Shown: positions 11,793 through 25,437 of the stretch, in pieces | Numbering within the stretch: position 1 is the first letter of the stretch | Layout of the letters: the number at the start of each line of letters is the position of its first letter | Assembly: GCF_037975245.1 (NCBI RefSeq) | Contig: NC_092583.1 | Location: 8,198,764-8,262,763 of the forward strand | DNA from: Apostichopus japonicus | Taxonomy: Eukaryota > Echinodermata > Holothuroidea > Aspidochirotida > Stichopodidae | Reading direction: 5' to 3' | Length of the DNA: 64,000 nt | Translations under genes and position numbers: made by a program | Notes under the pieces: model-generated | Seen by the model: only the letters and a program-made list of their open reading frames with translations | What the model was told of the DNA's origin: nothing | Database searches by the model: none

Positions 11793-13752
11793 CAGGTGCG
11801 TATCCAGGGGGGGCGTTGGGGGCGCGCGCCCCCCGGGTAAGGAAAAGAGGAGGAAAAAAAGAGAAGAAAAAAAGGAAAAGGAGGGGAAAAAAGAAAAGGA
11901 GGAGAGAAAGGAAGGGAAAAGAAAAAGAAAAAAGAGAGAAAAAGGAGAAAAGGAGGGAGTAGAAGATAGCCAAGACCTCGGGAAGAGAAAGAGGAACAGT
12001 CATAGTTAAAGCCCTGATCCCTATTATATACACAGGGTAGCCAGCGACAGATCAAGGATTATGGAGCGGTGTGCGCCTCACTCTACCCCTTACACCGACA
12101 ACTCCATTTTTGACGTTTCCATTTTTCCTCTTCCAGTAATGTATCTATATAAATACTATATATGATCTATCATAACGCGTGTGTGTGTATGGACGCCTTA
12201 AACAATTGTACAATTGTGCTATATGGAACCAACTGTGGCTGGTCTTGAACTCGACCGAGTCGTCGGGGAACATGACGCATTTCGGGAAGGGGACGACCGC
12301 ACTCCCCCCCCCCCCCGAGCAAATTTTCTTTATAACATCGCTAGTAATTTCAAAATAGACAATGCTTCGATGCAACTTACAAGGCCTGGGAAGTGTCATT
12401 TCCAGCGATCTGGGAGGCATTTTCGGCCAAAATTTTTCTTGTACGCTTCGCGCCAACTCATGGTGGCGCTTGGCTTAGATAGTTTGCCTATAGGCTTCAC
12501 CCCTCCCTTGGCAATTACTCGCTACACTCCTGTTCGAATTTGTAAAGCAAAGAGCAGATATAACATCATATCAGTGAGCATTGATATGCATGTTCCACGA
12601 TGAACAGCCTAAAAAACTGTCTATGTGTGTAGTCAAAGGCGTAGGAGCCCAATTGGATTTGGGGGCTGTAATGACTCGCCCGAAAAAAAAGCCAAAATTT
12701 TTTCGCGCGCGAAGCGCGCGTCCAACACGTCGATGCCAATATCACATAAGCAAGCATCGCTCATTACATTGCATGGCATCGTGTACCGCACGGTCCGTGA
12801 AAGTTGCACAGTATACCGCCGGATGCTAATGTAAACAACCAAATGTCTTATGTAGATAGAGAAAAAGCATACAGATCCATCTATGTCAAAACTCTCTTTT
12901 ACAGTAGTAATGTCGGCCAAGCTTAGAACTTTATTTTAATTACCAAGGAGATCATTTTTAAGCTATTCGTTGCTATTTATTTTTCTTTCATGCAGTAGGT
13001 GCCAGAAAAAATGGGAAAAATTTGGTTGCGGGGGGGGGGGGGGGATGCAGCCCCGCCTCCTATGGGACCTACGCCTATGTGTGTAGTGCTCGGTTTCGAT
13101 ATACCTGATATCGGAAATATCTGCTATTTTTCATTTCCTTCAACCAAGTTTCATAGTAGCCATTATAAGTGGTTGCAATATTTATACACCAATAAATTAA
13201 CTGTGTCTGAATTCTCGACAATTTCCTCACCAACATTCTTCATCATACTTCCTCTACTCGTGCAATTTTGACCTGTATATTAGGGGTTCAAGGAGTTTTT
13301 CTATATTGGTTGTCCATAGATTGAATTTTCTGCAACATTATGGGTATGTTTTGAAGTGATTTTTATTCACGAGAAATGTGAATTTTCAAATTCTATACAA
13401 ATAATGGGCTTAAAACCTTGAAAAGTGGGGCTTTCAGATATTGTGAGCCGTGACGTAGAATCACCTACAAAAGCAATGATCCATATGACATGCAATGAGG
13501 TCGAACGTGATGTGTGACTGGTGACAATCTTCAAAAAGGTTATGGATGAAAAAAAAACTTTTGGGAAATACTTGGTTCTCAGGCAAAAGTGTACATCTGG
13601 TTGGTCATTTTCAAGCCCGAGAAGTGCCATTTCCGGTGATCTGGGGGGTATCAAAACCAGAAATTTTCTTGTACGCTCCGCGCCAACCGATGGTGGCGCT
13701 CCGCTTAGATAGTGATTCGCGCCCCCCGGGTTAGAAAATCCTGGATACGCGC

Positions 13753-13755
<3 letters not shown>
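11793..13755. mobile_element. hAT-like composite element, copy 1
   Basis: It starts CAGGTGCGTATCCAGG and ends CCTGGATACGCGCCTG, so the ends are inverted repeats with one mismatch. It is inserted within TA tracts, so the target duplication cannot be resolved. The interior holds an almost pure purine tract (11838-11960), a poly-C run, a block shared with the small MITE at 35199-35484 (about 12310-12530), a second complete element (12634-13079), then a block ending in the repeated GCGCTCCGCTTAGATAGT. No transposase is visible. A close copy lies at 25964-27890. Confidence 0.8.
12634..13079. mobile_element. Nested hAT-like MITE in composite 1
   Basis: It begins CAAAGGCGTAGGAGCC and ends GGACCTACGCCTATG (inverted, imperfect). 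It is flanked by a perfect 8-bp duplication TGTGTAGT at 12626-12633 and 13080-13087, as expected for hAT. It contains the CpG-rich palindrome CGCGCGCGAAGCGCGCG near 12702 and a G-run near the right end. Confidence 0.88.

Positions 13756-13838
<83 letters not shown>
13756..13838. repeat. TA microsatellite
   Basis: About 80 bases of TA directly abutting the right end of composite element 1. A TA tract also abuts composite 2, which points to insertion into TA-rich targets. Confidence 0.95.
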
Positions 13839-13840
<2 letters not shown>

Positions 13841-15082
13841 CAAGACGATTGTCGCCTTCTAATACATCCATCTTCGTTCTCTGCTGTTCGAAATACGTTG
13901 CTGCAATACCATACCTTGTGTGTTTTTCTTGAAAATGTTTATGTCGACAAATTCTATAAGATTCAATGTTTTCACATATGTTGTAGGACTGAATGATTGA
14001 GACCTTTACTAGCAGCGACGTACACAATATTTCAAAGAATAAGGAGAGGAGTAGGGGGATGTGGGGGCTAGCTAATTCGAATTCACGTCTGATTTAAGTA
14101 TGAGGTATGAACCTTAATAGAAGGCCGTACTTCGAATGAACGTTCCCCCGACTGATGGAGTTGAAGGGGAGTGGTGGGGAGGGGGCGGGGAGCTATCCTT
14201 AACGCACGTCAGCTTTACGAGCTAGCATGACAACTTTAATCACATCTTCTATACTTCTTTGTATAATCACGTCTCTACCTTATTGGTTAGGATTAGCCTA
14301 TACGTGATTTATACTTACAGCTGTCTTCTGCTTAAACCGTCCATGCTGATTTAGATTAGGTGGTTGCTGGTTTTACAAATTTGTTGAATACAACTTTGGA
14401 GTTTTCTGAAGAATTAATATCACAATTTACTCTAGACCGATATCATCTAACCACATAACATGTGACGCTTTAAGCTTAAGGTGACAGTCACTTGCAATTG
14501 GAAAACATTATTTGATGGGGAATGTAGTGAGATGCGTGTTGTAGAAGGAAAGAACAAACAAAAGTGATGATTTGGGAAATTCCATATAATATTGTTGTAT
14601 ATCAAGACGCAAAGCAACCGCAGATGTGAATTGAAAGAATGATATAAAGGTAAACTTAAATCGACTTGTAACATAACCAAACGTATAATCTGAAGATCCC
14701 GTGCAGGTGAAATTTCAGATATTATCAGAGCACAATATTTGAAGTTGATATGTTTGGCATCAAAATTATGAACTTAGGAACGATTATAATGTAACCTCAA
14801 TTACCAATATAATTATGAGCTTTATACACTCTAAAAGTATCGTGCTGCAGCAATACCAAATCCAAGGTCTGTATTGAAACATGCATATACAAATCAAACG
14901 ATTTTGTCACTGTAATGAGCTTCTTTGATATTGTACTCGCTTGCTGTTCCGGTACTTTTGTTAACAAGAAAAGAATCCACACACGTACGAACACAACGAT
15001 TCATCGATATTTCATAGATAGTATCAATTATATATATGTTTATTATTCTTCGTTTCTTTTTCCTATAACGTACACAGGATCA

Positions 15083-16237
15083 ATGGGAAAACATATCATG
15101 TTAATCCATATCTTCGTTTGTGCTTCTCTGTTCGGAGTCCTGTACGCGGGGCTAACAAAACACAGTTGCTTTTCCCGAGAACCGCTACTAACACGAGTAA
15201 TGGGTGAGTTGCCTAATAACCTCATATTTTCTCATTCAGAAAAAAAAATAACATCATATTTTGTCTTCTCACAATTATGCGAATGATATTCGTAAAATAT
15301 ATAGATGATAAGACACAATGAAACAGGAAACTCTTATGCTTAAGTCAATAAACTCATATAGACAATATTCTTATATTTGTTTAGTTATTAAGTCTGAAAT
15401 AGTAATGCTCTCTATGTATACCCATATATGGTGATCTGGTTTTTGCATTATATATTCCAGCCTGATTATCTTTCCCAATCTATTACTTATTTTAATTGGA
15501 TAGTGTTTACATTTGAAGAATTACAAGGGTTTTTTTTATAATCATCGTTCCGCCCCTTGTGATAAGAAGGAAAAAATATAGCGCCTCTTGTAAAGATAAC
15601 ATTTCGAATGAGTAAAGCTTTATTAAAGACTCGCCCGATTCTACTATTCCCTGTTCGTAAACTTCTCAACTTTCTCCTCTCCCCTCTCTATGCTTTAGCA
15701 ATTGCAGTGTGCTTGAAACAGATAATTAAGAGCTTTTAATCATAATTATAAGCAGCAGTTATAGTTTTACGACCACAAATGTGGGAGAAACCCGCAAGGG
15801 CTTATGGATTACAACTTATACGTCTGGTGGCTTCCAATTAACATTTTAACTCAAATTTGGAATCTGTTCAATTTAGAAAGTCTTTTCAGATGGGAAACCG
15901 TAGATTGCTCGTGGATAAGAATCCCACTTTACTATATGATCGGGAGCCTCCCGATTGCTAAGCCTCATTGCTTCAAATGCCACCGCCTTTATCCACTCGG
16001 CCACTGCAGAGTTTTTATGTATATATCTTATATATTTGATCATTTGGTACATCCATAAGAAATGACATAAAAAAGTTAATATTAATTTTGTGTGTATATA
16101 TTCTTCTACATAGGAAATTGCGGTGAAGATAATGTTTGTTCCTGCTATAAAGATGATTACGGCAAACTCATCGCAAAGTGCGGTGGCAGTAACTTACATG
16201 AGGTTCCTCGCAAGCTGCCGATTAACACTTCTTACAT
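15083..16237 (+). CDS. Receptor exons 1-2: signal peptide and LRR N-terminal cap
   Basis: Exon 1 (15083-15203) encodes MGKHIMLIHIFVCASLFGVL, a clear signal peptide, and donor GTGAGT follows. The ATG is preceded by TACACAG, which resembles a splice acceptor, so an upstream non-coding exon is possible. Exon 2 (16114-16237) encodes CGEDNVCSCYKDDYG...KCGG.NLHEVPRKLP, the C-x5-C-x-C...C pattern of an LRRNT domain, and leads straight into the first LRR. Donor GTATGT. Confidence 0.85.
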
Positions 16238-19200
16238 GTATGTCAATAAACATAACCATACCCACTTATTTGTTTTGCTTTCCCTTCAGCCATTCTTTAG
16301 TTTTCAAGCAATAGCGTTACAAGTCAAGCGCTTTTTGATTTGAGTACTTTTCGAGTACTTGAGTTTTCGAGGGGTCCGAGTACATCGTTTTAGAATCAGA
16401 GTAACGAGTACGAGTTCTTGTTTTCATCCCAGTCATTTTCGAGTACTTTTTCTTGTTCTTGTTGTGTATACAGGGACCTTATGCTTTTACTTTTCGAGGA
16501 GTAAATACTGAAACACTACCACCACGAGGAGGTTAACCAATACAAGGAACGTGAAAGCAAAAGGGTTTAGGTTTAAGTTCTGCTTAAAAGAATCAAATGT
16601 AATGGGGTTGCCCCTGTGATCAAAAGGATTTGCTATGGTTCACACGTTTATATTATCGTACATAAAGTCATAATACAGGGTCTTATTATCAATAAAACTA
16701 TTGTGGTTATTACATATAACTTGGTTTCCAAAAATATTCAATCGGATCATAACATTGTGCAATCCAATGTTTCACAGGTATCTCTGGTGCTGTTTTACTG
16801 TATTTTGTATTTTACCGTTTTTACGTATGTTGCCAGCTTTGTTTTAAGTCTTATGTCTTAGTATTTGAGAGTCTGTTATATTTTGTGTGTATTGTATGTA
16901 CTGTATGTATGTTTTATATTGTGAGCAATCAATTGCCCAGCTTGGGATGCAATAAAGAGAATCTGAATCTGAATAAGAGGTTTCGACCCACGCACTGAAA
17001 GCTTGCCAACAGGATTCCAGAGATGTCATCCTCTCTATACAATTATATAAACAATTAGATCCTTCCGAAAGCCGATAAGCTCTGATCGAAGAAAAGTTTC
17101 CAAACTCCATTCATTTCGTCACAATATCGACGTGCCCGTGCACGAATACACTTTAAACTATTCTTGAGTCCGTGAATATCCTTTACTTTCAATCCACCGT
17201 CTTCAACAGTATTAAATCAATTCGTTCGCTTTATTTTATCAGGTTTACCTGACCAATTAAAATTAGCTATAACACTTTCTTTAATGAAGCATGGAAGGTT
17301 GATAATAACTCTACCACCTTTACTATAGTGAGATCCGGTATAAGGACAAAATCCAAAAGCAGCTTTGAAGGCGCGATCGGTTCGGCACAAAGTGTAACCG
17401 GAAAAGAATATTTCTATCATTAGTAATCCTTTGTGATTGATAAATTGATACCAACAACAACCTGTATGAAAAACAGGCTGACGTTGAATATCATAATGGC
17501 TAAATGGAAACAGATAACATTTCTCTAGATCAACTGTAAGGCCTGAAGAGAGTCTGAAAACATATACAATTCGTGTAATGAATTCTTACTCACGTCAAGG
17601 ATAAATGCAAGTGTCATCAGCATATTGAATGAGTCTGGTTTACTTAACCACGATTACGATACCTTTACAATTCTTACTTAAATTTGTATTCGGAGTTAGG
17701 ATTTCAGCGCAGAGTATACACAGATAGGGAATGAATGGATCAATGAATGAATAAATGATTGGATGAATGAATGAATGAATAAGTGACACTAAAGGCCGAT
17801 TAAGAAGCTGCAATACGATATATATTCCATTATGTAATACTTTCCATCCTTAGGCGCAAATTATGTAAATATGCAAAATATGCAAACAATCACCCAAACT
17901 CACACGACGAATGGTAAGTTATGAATAGAGTTTAAATGTTTACAAATGGTGCATAGGCGGAACATTTAATTTGTGGGACAGAAAACTGTCTGTTTTGGAA
18001 TACACGCCCTCATAAACTCCAAACAAAGATCCATAGGAATCGTATTATGTCGCTTAGGCCTATCTCTGGAACTTATACCGAGTGGTATGCGTAAATGGAA
18101 TAATGTCGCAGATCTAGTGCTTAGAAAGAGTGGTATGCGTAAATGGTATAATGTCGCAGATCTGGTACTTAACTGAGTGGAATGCGTAAATGGTATAATG
18201 TCGCAGATCTAGTAGGCTACTTTGACTGAGTGGTATGCCTAAATGGCTTAGTTGTTAAATCGAAAACTTAAAGACAAAGTCAACTGCAGCTTATTTATAG
18301 CCCTGGCTCCGCTTTCCATTTTACTTTCTACTTTTAATTTGCTTCATTCCATTTAAGATACATACACGACACGAAGATACGTGAAATTCCATCAGATGCG
18401 TTCATTGGGACTTCTAAGATTCTAAAACTGTAAGTCTGGACAACAAGCTTGTTAAACCTTCATTAAGAAAATGGTAATGAGAAGTATCTCATCATTTCGA
18501 TACACTGAGATTTGCTATGAACTATTTTTAACTATAGCATTTACATATTTATGTTGCAAGTTTACATTCCACATAGCTTGGAAATGTTCACAAAAGTTAT
18601 GATATTCAGTAAAATGCAATTACTATTCTTCCATCAGGCCATATTTTACTCTAAAGCTTTAAAATTGTATTATTTGTTAAGCTTTGTACTGTTTATTTGT
18701 ACTGTTTGTTTACTGTATCGATCCGCATTTCACAATTTAGAGCGTAGCCTATAGGATTGGTTTGTCATAGTGCAGTGTTTCTGAATTATTTCCACTATTT
18801 GCAACCCTTAGCCATTGAAAACAGCTTTGGCACGACTACACCAACTGTGGAGGAGTGCCGGAAGACCGCTTAGTCCCCCCCCCCCCCCCCCCGTCTGGAA
18901 GAAAGCACAAATTGGTTCAATGTAGAAGCTTTCTCGAAATTATGAAAATGTCAACGTTTCCTTCAAATTTGATTTCCTCATCTCAAAAATATTGACATGT
19001 CCTTAGAACGTTTGACTTTTTATCTCAAAACATTATGAAATTTTTGACTTTTCATGTTGGAAGTTGGAACGCCCTAATTTTATCTCAAAAATATCTCTCG
19101 GCTGTTTATTGAAATTTGTACTATGTTTGACGACAGTCACAGATCAACTGAAGGAAGTTCGATGTCCCATCGAAACTTTTAATTTTCATGTTAGGTCTTC

Positions 19201-20864
19201 GACTTTTTGTCGAAATATCTAGATAATTAATAAGTGATTATGCATCTGCCCCGATTCCCAAGCCTACACTTTCACTTTAACTGAACCTTTCCGCTTCTTC
19301 TCCAATACAGACAAATACACATTGCTGTCTTCAAAGCTTGAGCATGGTCAACAATGTGTGTATTCATTCGTTTTGCAACCAGGCAACGCGAATAAGGAAT
19401 AATGAAGAAATAAGAAGAAATAAACTAATATATTTGAGATTTTAGTAAAGAAGACTAATAGAGGAATGATTGGTGCACTTGTTAGATAGCTGGCGATAAT
19501 GGTTTTCTCAAGTAATTCCTTAACAATCGGATCAAGCTAATTTCCATATATTTCCACCATCCACAGAGCACTGACCGACAGCGACATAGAAATTCTTCAC
19601 AGTACAAGCTTCCGCGGTATCCCAGACGTATATTGCCTGTACGTCAATGTAACTCTTCATAGTTTGTCCGAAATTTTTCAATGGAGTCCAAGCACACAAG
19701 ATATCTATGAACTAATGACACTGCATCATTATTATTTTTTTATTTTTTTCCCCCTCTTTTTTTCCTTATCTCTCTACTCTCTCTGTACTTATGTGATTTT
19801 TTGAAATTTTCTTTTGTTTGTAAGGGTCCAGACTCGAAAAGTCTCTACTTACTTCTGCATGGTTCCTCCACTTCCATTATAGCATATTTTGAACTCTGTT
19901 TATTGTTATTTCATCATAATGTGAGTAAATTACTCATTGACTCTGTTACTGTTTATATACATGGAAAGTGGAAAATAAACTTGAAACTTGAAATTAAAAC
20001 CCCTAACATACATTAAAAGAATAATTTTAAAAGAACGGATAAAATCAAATCAATTAAATATCATAACTTAAAATTTAATTATTTTACAGTTCGGTTATCC
20101 GTAACACAAGTCAGCCTCTTCAAAAGTAAAAACACCTGACTGACTTAAACCCTCTACAAAATATGAAATAGATCCTAAAATGTATTGAATAATATTATTT
20201 CCTTCTTACACATGTGTAGGAGTTTGGTAAACAATAAGTTGAAAGCGTTTCCGGGGAATGTTTTTGAAGGACTGTCATCGCTAAAAATGTTGTAAGTAAA
20301 CACGACGTTATTTTCATTTCTCAAAGGATGATATCGTAAGGGATATCGAAAGGATGATATCGTAAGGGATATCATAAGGGATATCATGAGGGATAGCATG
20401 AGGGATATCATGAGGGACATCGTAGGGGATATCATAAGGGATATCGTAAGAGATATCATGAGGGATATTATCAAGGATATCATAAGGGAAATCATAAGGG
20501 ATATGGTAAAGGATATCGTGCATTTATAGTGGAATGTTAGAAGTTGAGGTTCTCACGTTTAAGGTTAGCTCAGAGGAGAGGGGCGGAAGATAAGTTCTTA
20601 TGCCGTCAGGGAGAACGGTCGAAGGGAAGGGGTCTTAGAGAAATTAACTTTTCTTTTTAAGCTGGAGGGTGCTTAGATGCAACCTTGTGCAAATGTTTCG
20701 CAACTTATGAAACAATTCCGACTTTGCAATCTGCGCCTCCTTCACAATTTTTGCAAGGTCGGTAATAGTGAAGCCATAGTTTCCCCTTACGGGAAACCAA
20801 ACAAGGCAAAACCATAAATAAAGTAATAGCCAAATATTTGCTTTATTTACATTAAAAACAAGCG

Positions 20865-20939
<75 letters not shown>

Positions 20940-23900
20940 CATGCTATGTAAATACGCTGCTATATAATGTGACCTTTTAACACCGTCAAATATATTATTA
21001 AAATTCGAACTATGCAGGAAAATCATTTTTGAAACTTTTTGATGATTGGCAAATATTCTTTCAGCTAATACGACGACGTCAGCAATAAATCTGTGTTTTT
21101 TTTAGCAAATCCTTTACATCAAAAGAAAACTTGGTACCAAGCTATTAAATGAGCTTTCGAATATCTATATTTACATTATTTTAAAAATGATATTACTAAC
21201 ACTCGATATTTCCCCCACATTAACCGTTGTTTTTCTCTTTCATTAATTGCTTAGGTTTTTATGGGACAATAACTTGCAAACAATTCCTGAGAATACTTTC
21301 AAAGGGGTGCCTTTGCTTCAATCGTTGTAAGTTGCCCATTTTTCAATTGAGTTAAGGTTGATGATGTTGGACAGCGAAAAGAAGGGTATGTGTGTGTTTA
21401 TTATTTTATATCAGAATTCTGTGAGATATCAAATTTTGAATGAGGATAACTGGAAATTCATATTTACTTTATGGAAGGAAAAGGAAAGTTTACAGAAACT
21501 TGGGAAGAATCTATCGATGCAAATTTACCGGGTTTACCTACAGGCTTCACCTCGTCATGATAATTTTCTTCCATAGAGATGTAAACAAGTTTTACTCATT
21601 CTACTATAACTTTTACTTCATTAAATGTAGATCGCGAATTGGGCCGATTCGGTAGCATAAGCAAACTAGAAAGCTGCTTAACTTAGTGAACTGATTCCTT
21701 GGCCACATCTTGCGTAACAAGGAAGTGTTGACCATTATTCAAGGTTTATTGTCCAAATGCGGACTTACCTATCAAGTACGAAGTTCATCCAAGCTTTACT
21801 TTGACAACAAGAGTATTATAAATTACAGACTTCAGTTTCGTATTATTATTGCACGCTGAATTGGTTATGCCCATGACCTCATATTATCAGGTGATCAAAT
21901 CAATAAAGTTTCACGCCCTCTTTCTGCATTCCTCTCCGCTTGGTCAGCTGTTCGAAAATTTGCCGCCTAAAATGCAGAACATGTCTATCAGCATGTCCAA
22001 ATATTGTCTTCACTTTGACTCAACAAAGCAAGAGAGGAACATATTAACTTATACTGCTAAGACATTTCCGATGCCCTTGTACTGAAGAAAAAATGATAGG
22101 CACACCATAGATCTTGAAAGTAATTTTTTATACACAGCTAGTTTCTGCTCGCATTTGCTGGAACTCTTTCAGACCAATAATTATGGAAAGCTGTGTGCGA
22201 TCCGCGGGATCTGAAGGTTAAAAAAGGCACATTAGTCAACTCACTACGTACGCATGTATTTTAGATTAGACAGAGTTATTGGCCCACCTCTGCTCACCCT
22301 CGCGTGTCTACCTTACGATAACTCTCCTACACCCCCACCCCCCCCCCCCAATGACTCTACCTCAGTAAGAGACTGCTACTCGGATAGTACAGATGTTGGC
22401 CTGCCCCCCCCCCCACATTTCATTATGTTCTTATGTTATCAAGTATAAATGTTCTCATCTCACTATGGGTCTCGAAAAAGGCGGGGGGGGGGGGGGGCAC
22501 ACACACACAACACGGTAAAACTATCGTATACGGTACCTTTCACATCATTGCTTTAGGTCAGGTTATATAGATATGCCTTCTGTAAATTATTAACAATTAC
22601 ATCAGGAAAACATAATGATAACGTGTTTCTTTTATCTTTAGGGAATTGAATGACAATAATATACAACAATTATCAGTGGGACTCTTCTCCCAGATCTCAT
22701 CGCTGGACTGTTTGTAAGTAGAACTCCGTTAAGTAGCGTAATATGATCCTCCGTGGATTATGGACGTACATTCTTTAAGAATCAAGTTCACTGCCCAAAA
22801 CAATAAAAGCATCCAGCTTAACCGGTTTGCCCTATTGTTAACAAGAGAACATAGTTCTTTGTTCTTAATTTACTCTTTTGCAACCCCTCCCCCTTTTCCC
22901 CGCCCCTGCGGACACCAGTGTCCTTGAATGAAGTTGAACAGCTTAAAAAATTTCGTCTTACAGATTATTATCATTATTATTATTATCATCGTACTTATTG
23001 TTAGTTGATATTTTTTTGCGATATTTGATTCTTAAATCTAGTAAGATGTATAATGTTATTATCATTTATGAACATCATTCATTTATATTCCTATGATATG
23101 AGAAGAGTCACAGAGACGAAACATTATGGACCGAATTGTGTCCATTAACCTTTATTTTGTTCAACTTGTATGACGGTGTGTCAAAGCTCGATTAATTTGA
23201 ATTATGGAACAAAAGTCGTCAAAACCTAGATAAAACACAAATAGTTGGTTTTAGGAAAGAAGGAATGTTTTTAGAGAATAAAGTTTGAAACTTTTCTTTT
23301 AGCAATATATCTTTTTTTTATCGTTTTTTACAACACAATTTACTCTCTTTTTTTGACAGATATCTGAGCAGCAACAAGATAGACGTGCTTCAAAGAAAAT
23401 ATTTTGAAGGACTCTCCAATATGTCTTCACTGTAGGTTTTTAAGAAATGCAATGAATTAATCAGAAAACTATGAAATGTTAAAGCGGCGGCCAGTGCCGA
23501 TGTGGCCGGTGTGGCCGATGTGGCCGGTGCGAACCCACGTGGTCCGGGCACTAAGGGCCCGATGTCAAGTGCGGTAAAATGTAACCACTCATTCGTTGGA
23601 GCCTGCCGTTGGTCATATAGGCCGCCGAAGAGCCCGGTATTTATATTAAATGTGCAGTCAGTAAACGAACGGGCCTCGAAAACAGGAGTTCTAAATAAAT
23701 CCTGTCCTCGGCAGAGATATCCCGGGAGTAGCAAATTTTAAAATCACATCAAAAATGTGCATTTATCCAGGGACTGAGTTGTTACATTCTTCATCTGAAC
23801 AACAGCGCACCCATAATTGACATTCATTACCATTAGACCTTGTTACTTTAGGATATAAGTGATAATACTTCCCTTTGAGTTTAACGGTTACATCCGAGGA

Positions 23901-25406
23901 AACTTGAATATCTTCGACATCAATGCTGAAATTACATATGTAACTTAGTTAATCAAAATACAGAGTTTTGTCCTTGATTGCCTGGGTACAATTCATTCTT
24001 GATTAAAAATGGATTACAAAGGGTAAGTTCGGTGTGTTAAGAGAACGGTTATTGGACGTTCGTCCTGGTTTAAATCTGTCATTTAGTTCTATCTTTCAAC
24101 TACATGATTGCATTCATTGGTGGTTTGATTATATTCTGAGGGATCGAGGTAGATTAAGGCCTTGAGCCTAAACACACCAAGCGAGGAATATCTCTTACTT
24201 AGCGTATGTCATTTAATTTTTCTTTCTAGTTCCTGTAAATTGGAGTCATAAAGTCATCAATACTTCAAATAACAACTTTCGATGAGTTCTTGTTTTACTG
24301 CAGTAATTTTATAGCCGTTTACGTCTAAGTTGTTGTGTAGATTAAAAACAAACATGCGTCCAACTGAACGTGGATACAAGTTCACGTCCGACAATGATAA
24401 TCACAGTGTCTATAGGTCAGCTATCATGCGAATGTACAACACAGTACGAGTTGATAGGGAACAAGAGGTGTCAGGGAACAAGTGAAGTAATTATTATATA
24501 CCACTATATTGCATGTAGGAATAGTTTAAAACATTACATTGTAGAATAGTTCCACTTTCATCGTGAAAACAAGAGAGGGACAAAATCTTATAGCGAAATG
24601 TTAAACAGGGTATAATTGACTTGTTTGTGTCTGTCTGATGTGTATAGTACTTGATGTCAAGCTTGACATGAGTGCGTCTCTATTATTTGATATTTGTGGG
24701 TGGGGAGGGGGTGGGAGGGTCTTAGAGGGGGGTAAAAGTGACTAAATACTGAAAGAAATAAAAAATAACCCACAGTTGACAGCATCTATACATTTCTATA
24801 GTTAGATAATATTTATAAAATGGTACCTTTTTTTTTCTAGCGACTTGAGCACGAACAAGTTGAGAACATTGACGGAAAATATGTTCGAAGATATGCGATC
24901 ACTTCGATACCTGTAAGTACAGTGGCCGGTGCAAAAGGGGGGTGGCGGAATGCCCCCACCAACGATTCGTCAGTCGGGGGATTTTTGCAGTCTTTCGGGG
25001 AAGAATATGACCACTACTACGGATGTACCCTGCCCCCTTTTTGTCCAACCTCACACAAAGTATTAAAATCTTGCGTTTAGGGAAACTACCGTAGACCTAA
25101 CTTTTAGTCTAAATTAGCCACAGAATGCCCCATTGACGTCTATATTTAGAAGAAATAAAAATTCGGGGGTAGAGGGAGGGGAAACCCCATATCTCTACAT
25201 ATATAGGAGCCCTGCTTCAATGACCCCAGGACAACATATCCTCCTTTATAAAATCATTCGTTCACCATTGGGCTTTCCCAGAAAGGTCCAGTCCACTACC
25301 TTAATCGTGGAAATGTTGAATGTATTATTATTTATAATATTAGCACAACCTTATTTTAGAGCTATAGTTAAGAAATCAATAGCAATAAAGTTACATACAT
25401 GTATAT

Positions 25407-25437
<31 letters not shown>

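Noticed and set aside
11662-12055. Hydrophobic or Lys/Arg-rich frames near 11.8 kb and 26.0 kb
   Set aside because: They derive from the purine tract of the hAT-like composites, giving poly-Phe/Leu on one strand and poly-Lys/Arg on the other.
11793-13755. Segmental duplication of a genic region with 25964-27890
   Set aside because: Both copies stop exactly at inverted CAGGYGCGTATCCAGG ends and the flanks differ, so mobile-element copies explain them better.
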